Shown: in pieces, positions 57,430-64,000 of the stretch | Layout of the letters: each line of letters starts with the position of its first letter | Numbering within the stretch: the first letter of the stretch is position 1 | Origin: Montifringilla adamsi | Taxonomy: Eukaryota > Chordata > Aves > Passeriformes > Passeridae | Length of the DNA: 64,000 nt | Assembly: GCA_017590115.1 (NCBI GenBank) | Contig: JAGGNK010007115.1 | Location: 678,788 to 742,787 of the forward strand | Reading direction: 5' to 3' | Made by a program: the position numbers and the translations under genes | The notes under the pieces: model-generated | Databases searched by the model: none | Told to the model about the DNA's origin: nothing | What the model saw: only the letters and a program-made list of their open reading frames with translations

Positions 57430-57960
57430 CTTCACCGGTATTAAAATGTCCTCTGAATTTCTAAAAACCTATAAATGACAATTTCATAGCTGTGAAGCGT
57501 GGCATCCAGCACAGGGGAGTGCTATTTTCGACTCCGTGTTGACAGCTGAAGGGGAATGGATCACAGAATTAAAAACTAGTTGCTGCCCAAGTCCAAGCAA
57601 TCATGGCTTGATTATGCTTCTTATGGGCACACAGAGGCAAGTCAGAGGCACCAGCACAGACTCCTGGTGCTTTGAGAGGTCAATTCACAGAGCAGAAAAC
57701 AATTATAAGCCAAATCACTTAGGAGAATGGATTTAAGCATAAAAGCACAACTGTGCACAGAGAATGATTTAAGAGTGTTTTGCCTGAAAACTCATCACCA
57801 TGACGGGAGTTTGCATTGGTTTAGAAACTGCCTGGCTAATAAGCAAACAGCTATAAAAATAAAAGCAGGCCCAACAAAGAGAAGAAAGGAGATATTCATA
57901 ACTCTGAATATAAATCAGCAACTTGGAATTGTAGAGCGCCGATAGAGGCTGGAAGAAGCA
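57430..57960. promoter_or_regulatory. AT-rich single-copy block in CACNG3 intron 1
   Basis: About 530 bp, AT-rich and repeat-free, unlike the GC-rich flanks. Could hold regulatory elements. No coding or RNA feature was recognised. Confidence 0.3.
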
Positions 57961-58164
57961 GCGGAAAAGCATCAAAACGTCCTTCCCCAGTGCTCGGGGA
58001 CGAGCAGCAGCACGGAGAGGAGCAGTGCCACCGCCCGCCGCCAAACAACGCGGCAGCGCCAGCCACGGGCCCAGCAATGTTCAGTCGTGATCGCAGCCAC
58101 GGCATTTCTCACTCTGCACACTCATCCGGGGCCGGGAGGGGCCGGCTGAGCAAGCCCAGCCTGG

Positions 58165-58386
58165 GCAGGGCAGGGGAAAGGGAAGGGGAAAGGAAGGGAA
58201 AGGGAAAGGGAAAGGAAGGGAGAGGGAAAGGGAAAGGGGAAGGGAAGGGAAGGGAAGGGAAGGGAAGGGAAGGGAAGGGAAGGGAAGGGAAGGGAAGGGA
58301 AGGGAAGGGAAGGGAAGGGAAGGGAAGGGAAGGGAAGGGAAGGGAAGGGAAGGGAAGGGAAGGGAAGGGAAGGGAAGGGAAGGGAG
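58165..58386 (+). repeat. (GGGAA)n microsatellite
   Basis: About 220 bases. The 5' third is impure (GGGAAAGG units). From about 58236 it is a near-perfect AAGGG/GGGAA run of roughly 30 units. All-purine on the plus strand. Confidence 0.98.
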
Positions 58387-58636
58387 GCTGAGGTGCTGCT
58401 CTGCCCGCCCTGCAGCCCCACAGTTGCTCCAGGGGCTGGAGCTGGCAGCTGGTGGCACAAGCAGGGACTCGGCACGAGGGGACAGGCCAGTGGCACGGAG
58501 TGACAGTCTGGTGACTCTCCTTTGGTGCAGCCAACAGCAGGCTGGGCAGTGACAGTGACTGGCACAGAGCCCGGCAGGTGACACAGTCACACACATCCTG
58601 GTGTGCTGGTGTACAGCAGCCTGGAAAAACACATTT

Positions 58637-58850
58637 AGTCATGGAATCATCACAGGATTCCAGAGTGGCCTGGGCTAGAAGGGACCTCAAAGCCCACCCA
58701 GTGCCACCCCTGCCATGGCAGGGACACCTCCCACTGTCCCAGGCTGCTCCAAGCCCATCCAGCCTGGCCTGGGCACTGCCAGGGATGCAGGGGCAGCCAC
58801 AGCTGCTCTGGGTACCTGTGCCAGGGCCTGCCCACCCTTAATATTCCCTG
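58637..58850 (-). mobile_element. CR1 LINE 3' fragment
   Basis: Antisense CR1 with the terminal ATGGAATCATCACAGGATTC motif, GGGCTAGAAGGGACCTCAAA, CAGGGACACCTCCCACTGTC and CTGCTCTGGGTACCTGTGCC. Near full length for a 3' fragment. Confidence 0.9.
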
Positions 58851-59049
58851 TCTCAAGGTGAATCAGCTGCTTAAATTTATGATCAACACCACGGTCCGTG
58901 TTTGAAGGAGGATGTTACTGACTCCATCCCATGAAGAGAGGGCTCAGGGCAGAGGCTGAGGAGGTGCCAGGGGAGCCTGGTGGGCAGTGAGCCCCTCCAT
59001 GCCCTCAGCACAGCCTGACCTCAGCCCAGCACTGCAAAAAGCAAATCAT

Positions 59050-59620
59050 TCTGCCAAGGAGCCCCACAGTGCAGAATATCCAGGCTAAAAATATGTAAAT
59101 GGCCATGAAAAGCACTGTCAGAGCTGCAGCGAGAGGAGCCAGTCGCCAAAAGGCAATTTGGAATTTCTGAGCTCGCTGCACGAGGCATTAAAAAGGTCAG
59201 TGTTTCTGAAATAAGGATCTTTACAAATAAACACATTTGCCGAGGCCTGGGTGAGTCACGCCAGAGCGGAGCGCGGAGCATTTCCACCCTAATGCTCCTG
59301 ACAGGCCGGGAGCAGGGAGATCTTTTCATGTTTACAGTTCATCAATAGTTATTACAGCTGCACAGTCAATCTTTAAAGCACATTTAGCCTGGGAGGAGGC
59401 TCGGCAGGTTGTTTTCCCCTGAAAAAGTGATATTAAATTTATTACGTTCTTCCTCTTTTATAGCATAGATTTGAAGGCAAGTATTTGAAGTTCAAATACA
59501 CGACTGCCACTCCAGCACCTGCCTTTTTTAAAATATATCTGTGCCTCTGTCACATCTTCCTGGTATAAATATTTGAAGTTTTCAGCTGAAGTGGTAAAAG
59601 GGCCTCGATCCATCACAGCC
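59050..59620. promoter_or_regulatory. Candidate conserved non-coding element in CACNG3 intron 1
   Basis: About 570 bp of single-copy DNA with AAAATATGTAAATGGCC, GGGTGAGTCACGCC (AP-1-type TGAGTCA), CATCAATAGTTATTACAG and TGATATTAAATTTATTACG. It contrasts sharply with the GC-rich flanks and is the strongest enhancer-like block in the intron. Confidence 0.42.
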
Positions 59621-60884
59621 TATTTATCCCAGGAATGCAGCGGGCATTGTGCTGCCGGTGCTGGCAGCCCGGAGCCGCAGCCCCCCGCCCTCCTGGCGCT
59701 CTCCGCGCTCCCCTGGCGGGGCTGGGGTCGCTCCGGCCGCTCCGAGCAGCCAGCCCGGCCGGATTTAGCTGCTGCCTGCCGGAGGCAGCGCCGCCTCCTC
59801 ACCATCTGCGGGAGGGAAGCAGCCCCGGGGAGCGGCTCCAACGCCCCAGATGGGCAGAGCGGTGCTCAGGAGTAGCACCATAGTTTCACTCTTGGCTTTT
59901 TTTGGAGAACAAGAAGGAGCTCTCCTGCAGACGGAGCATCAGGAGAGAACTTTGCTGGTGAACCAGTGAGCGACGCCAACCTCGTCTTCCCCATCCATGA
60001 AAGAAAAGCTGCCCTTTTGAGCTGCCCAGAGACCCAGAGCCACCCCCAGGGCGTTCCACGCTCCCCCTGCCCTGTTTGGGAGCACCCTGGCACTACTGCA
60101 CTGGCAGCAGGCTCCGTGCCTGGGCAGCGACAGGGCAGGGTGCATCTCATCCCTCACAGAGCACTTTGGGATTCAGGCAGCCCCTGGACTCCTCTGTCCG
60201 AGGCTATGATGTCCCTGCCCACGCTCACCCTCCAGCCCAGGGAGCAGGACCCTGCTCCTGGCCCCAGAGCTGCTCCATGGGGTCAGAGCTGGGCCATCTG
60301 CTTCGTGGTCCCTGAGCCACTCACACCATCACCTTGGCCATTAAACAGCCTCACCTTCCCCAGCTTCCCAAACCTGGCTCAAAGCACAAAATCCTTTGCT
60401 AGAAAACATCTGAGCTTTTAAACAACCCCGATTCCGCCTGGCCCTGCCATTGCAAACGCCAAACCAGCCCAGCTCCCCGTGGCTCTGCCCTTCAGGAGCC
60501 AAGGAGAGGAAGAGGAGAAAGGCGTGAAAGCCCCCGGGACGGGTGGCAGCAGAGAGCTTCAGCACTCACCCAAGGCTTTCCATCCTCCTCTTCTGCACTG
60601 AACCACGGAGAGCCCATCCTGCTGCTGCTGCAGCCATCGCTCCCAGGGACAGAGGAGTTCCACCGGGCCCCTGGCTCTCACCTGGGGCTGCCCCTGCAGC
60701 TTTACTGCCCTATTTTCAGCTCTGGCTCATGCCCAGGGTCCGTGGCGTTGCCCCCAGCCCGCAGCACACACCCCTGCAGGGAGGGCTGTGCCTGCAGCAG
60801 CCTTTGATGGCTCGGTCCCAGCTGCAGCCCAGCAGCTCCACCTGCTCATCGCCGAGGGCTCCCAGCTGCTCTCTGCGGGTGCTC

Positions 60885-61050
60885 CAGCAGCTGGGGCTGC
60901 CCCTGCATCCCTGGCAGTGCCCAAGGCCAGGCTGGACACTGGGGCTCGAGCAGCCTGGGATGGTGGAAGGTGTCCCTGCCATGGCAGGGGTGGCACTGGA
61001 TGATGTGAAGGTCCCTTCCAACCCAACCCATTCCACAGTTCCATGATTCT
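60885..61050 (+). mobile_element. CR1 LINE 3' fragment
   Basis: Sense CR1: GGGGCTGCCCCTGCATCCCT, GCTCGAGCAGCCTGGGATGG, GAAGGTCCCTTCCAACCCAA, ending TTCCATGATTCTG. Confidence 0.9.
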
Positions 61051-61189
61051 GCTCTCCCCAGTTTACAGACGGGTAGGGCAGCGCTGCAGAGATGCAGATC
61101 ACGAGCATCTGCTCGCTTTGGGTGCTCAGCTGGAGCCGGGGATTTCACAGCCCTGGAAAGGCTGTGCGCGGGAGGTGACGCTGCTGTCA

Positions 61190-62330
61190 CAGCCCGGCCC
61201 GCGCCGCCAGCGGGGCTGAGCCCCCCCGAGCCGCTGCTGCTGCTGACGGGACGTTCTGCTTCTCCTGCTTTGGGGGAGACTTCCCCTCATCCCGAGCGGG
61301 AGATCTGCTCAATCTGACGTCGCAGTGATTTCTAAAGAGTGCCTGAGCTCGTGTGCCCTGAGCAGCCCTGCCCAAGGCCCAGAGCTGTCCCTGAGCCCCT
61401 CAGCGAGCGACACGGGCGGTGTCACACACCGCACCCGTGCGGGCTGCCCATGGACCCGGGCAGCTCCCGATGGAGCCGGGCAGCTCCGGCAGGCTGCAGC
61501 GGGCACAGGGCACTGCAGTGCCCAGCCCGGGTGCGCCAGGGCCGGGCCGAGCGCGGTGCCGGCAGGCGGGGCTGGGGGCTCGGGGCTCGGGGCTCGGCGG
61601 GGGCTGGCGGCGCAGGCACGCGGCCCCGGCGGCGGGCAGGCACCGGAGCTCAGCCGGCAGCACCGGGGACGGGCTGAGCTGCCGGGAGCTGCTGCAGGCT
61701 AAAGGGGGGCGGCAGCAGCGGGAGCCGGGGCAGCCTGGGGCAATACACAGAGGGTCTTTAATGCCACCAGACCACCAGACGCAGTTTTTTTCCAAGGCGC
61801 ACACCAGCTCCCCCAGCCCCCCTGTCCCCCAGGACCCTCTCTCTCCCGCTGATGGGGGCAGAAGCGGCCCCGGCTCCCGCAGCTCCCGGCTGAGGTCTCA
61901 CACCCCGCTGCAGCTCCCCTGCTTCCTATGCAAGGCGCGATCGCTCTGATCCTGCAGCCTCTCGCGCTGGAGAGAAGGCCAAGACTGATGCATAGCGAAC
62001 ACGTTCATCCTCGGCTGGAGTGCTGAGGAGCGACAGGAGATTCTCCCAGCACGGGGAGAGGAGCCCCGGGGCCGCCAGAGCCCCCGGAGCAGCGGGCGGG
62101 CAGGGCCATCAGCCCGTGCCCACCTGGAGCGGCCCCGCTGCCAGCCCGGCCCGGGGGCACGGCTGCTGCGGCTGAGCCAGGCTGCCCGGGCTAATGCAGG
62201 GCTTGGCACGGCTGCAGAGCATCCCGACAGGAGCGACTGTCCCTGCTGGCCGGGACACAGCCGGGAGTCACAGTGTGCCGCGGCAGGTGACAGTGACCTT
62301 TCGCAGGCAGGGAAGGCGCAGCCGCTGGCG
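61190..62330. other. CpG-rich block in CACNG3 intron 1
   Basis: High GC with dense CpG, open frames on both strands, no recognisable protein. Could be an unannotated CpG island (alternative promoter) or simply GC-rich intron. Confidence 0.35.
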
Positions 62331-64000
62331 ATGCTCGGAGATGGCGCTGTGATGCGCTCGGGGACGCTGAGGTGTCACACACAGCTGCGAGGAGCTGGTG
62401 TTTAACACCGAGCTGAGCATCACCGGCCTGGCCTGCAGGGTTCCTGCTCCATGTTAGGAGGGAGCCCAGGCTCTCCAGGGGGATGGAGGTGCCATCCCTG
62501 GGACCAGGCAAGTTCAGGACACGAGCTGCTTGATGACAATGCCAGCAGCACAAGCCAAGGCTGGTTTTAGTAAGTTAAATCAGGCACACCTCAAAAGAGC
62601 CATTGCTTGTTGGTAGTCTGTCTGGGGTGCTCTCCCCTCCCCTTGTGATTCCAGGCACAAACTGAGATTAAAGGTAGAATTAGGGGACAATTACCAAAAC
62701 ACCAGTGAAATTGGAAATGTGACCATTTGAGAGGCATGAACACAAATGTCACCCTCAAACACCACCTTTGTCACTGCTCACCACAGTCCCACAGGATGTA
62801 TGACCAGTGCCAACATCCCCACGAGTGCCCAGCGTCCCCCAGAAAGGCTGGGAGGTCACATGTCCCCCCTTGTCCCTGTCCCCCCCTGGGGGCTTCTGTC
62901 CACCTCAATTCTCCTCCTTCAGTACAAACCACTTGGCAGACAGCAAACACACAGAGCCCTGGGGTGACAGGGTGGCACCAGGGACTGACTGCTCCCAGTC
63001 CTGCCCACTGCCCTTCCTGCCACCCTGGCATTCCCACAGGAATTAAACAGCACCATTCCCAGGGACCTGGCACAGGACCAGCTCAGCCTCCCTCTGCTGC
63101 CCAGCAGCACGGGATTTGCCTTTACATCGTGGCGTCAGGAGATAAGAAACAGGCAATATCTGAGAAAATCATCACACCCTATCGCCGGCTCAGCAGGCAC
63201 CATCCCTCCTCCTGCCTCGGCTGTGAAAAGCCCTGATGTGCTCGGCACTCAGCAGGGAGTGAGGGATTCCTGCAGTGCTCGGGGGCTGAGCGAAGCCCAG
63301 GGGTCCTGGCACATCCAAAAGGGACCAGGAGCCTACAGCCAGAGCACCCTCCCCTTGTCCTCTGTGCCACAGGATCTCAGATCCACGTGCCACAGGACCT
63401 TAGAACCCCCGAACTGTTTGGGAGGGACCAAGAGGCACCGCGGCGTACCCCGGCCTGGACTCTCCATCCTGAAGCCCCTTCCATCCCTGCTGCAGGCAGA
63501 GGGCTGGGCACTGGCAGCGCTGTGGCACGGGAACACTCCGCAGCAGCCCCGGTGCCCGGGCTGGCCCCGAGCCGGGCCAGGCGGGGTTCCCGGGGCTGTG
63601 GAACGGGTCCGGGTGCGGGATGCAGCCCCTGCCCTCCCGCACGGCCTCGGAGCCTCCTCCCGCCGCAGGGCTGGCAGCACGCACACCCGAGGGACAGCCA
63701 CCCGCTGTCACCCCGGCGCTGTCATTCCTTATCACCGCGGTGTCCTCTTAATCAGAGCCCTTATCTGGAGCTGCCTCGCTCACAGCCCGCGTGGGACTGC
63801 TCAGAGCAGGCGGCTCCCGGCTGCTCACCCCGAGGAAAGCTCCCCAAAAGCTCCGGAGCAGAGCCCATCGGCACAGCAAAGCCAGCCGGGAACCCTCAGG
63901 AGAGGCGTGAAACCCCCACCTCTCCACAGCGAGCACTGACCCAGAATGCATCCACCAGCTCCAGGGGATCTCCTTCCGAGGGTCACTCACTCCAAAGGCT
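62331..64000. other. Distal part of the CACNG3 intron in the window
   Basis: No exon, RNA gene or repeat recognised up to the window end. Confidence 0.5.

Larger units (their letters stand above)
51592..64000 (-). other. CACNG3: CACNG3 intron 1 (part)
   Basis: The 12.4 kb to the window end lie upstream of exon 2. No exon 1 sequence (the MRMCDRG start or the DYWLYSRG segment) was found on the minus strand, so the intron extends beyond the window. It holds CR1 fragments, minisatellites, CpG-rich blocks (52900-53700, 59640-59870, 61190-62330) and AT-rich blocks that may be regulatory. Confidence 0.8.

Noticed and set aside
58109..58690. Repeats of PFPSLPFPSL in minus-strand frames
   Set aside because: Translation of the GGGAA microsatellite.
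51592..64000. CACNG3 exon 1
   Set aside because: Looked for the start, first membrane segment and GLW..C signature on the minus strand and did not find them. It must lie beyond the window.
1..64000. CRISPR arrays, operons, prokaryotic signals
   Set aside because: The tandem repeats lack spacer structure, and the genes are spliced vertebrate genes.

Overview
The window is vertebrate nuclear DNA, almost certainly from a bird. It carries two intron-split genes that are adjacent in mammals (CACNG3 next to RBBP6). It also carries many truncated copies of what look like CR1 retrotransposons, the main avian LINE, plus the GC-rich minisatellites typical of small avian chromosomes. The species cannot be fixed from the sequence. 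There is one assembly gap of 25 N at 31775-31799.

Layout, left to right. 1-4100: flank beyond the 3' end of RBBP6, with a CpG-rich block at about 950-2060 that may be a promoter or enhancer. In mammals the next gene in this direction is TNRC6A, but no TNRC6A coding sequence was recognised here. 4120-31708: RBBP6 on the minus strand. Seventeen coding exons join in frame to a predicted protein of 1777 residues: DWNN ubiquitin-like domain, CCHC zinc knuckle, RING/U-box, proline-rich region, RS domain and a long lysine-rich tail. 31709-32240: CpG-island promoter of RBBP6. 32238-32874: a nine-copy 72/73-bp minisatellite just upstream. 32875-47200: intergenic DNA with CR1 remnants, short tandem arrays, a 285-bp tandem duplication and several AT-rich blocks that look like conserved non-coding elements. 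47240-51591: coding exons 2-4 and the 3' UTR of CACNG3 on the minus strand. 51592-64000: part of CACNG3 intron 1. Exon 1 (start codon, first membrane segment, most of the first extracellular loop) lies outside the window.

Both genes read leftwards, with CACNG3 upstream of RBBP6. They are not functionally linked. RBBP6 is a nuclear E3 ubiquitin ligase and pre-mRNA 3'-processing factor. CACNG3 is a neuronal AMPA-receptor auxiliary subunit (TARP gamma-3).

Main points of interest are: a read-through of RBBP6 intron 3 that would give a 125-residue DWNN-only protein with a tail resembling the human short isoform; the absence of one small exon known in human RBBP6; a bird-type glutamine run in exon 10; a promoter-proximal minisatellite next to paired CACGTG boxes and an E2F-like site; and candidate conserved non-coding elements around CACNG3. 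Exon boundaries come from splice-site consensus plus reading-frame continuity. Comparisons with the human proteins are from knowledge of the families, not from an alignment program.
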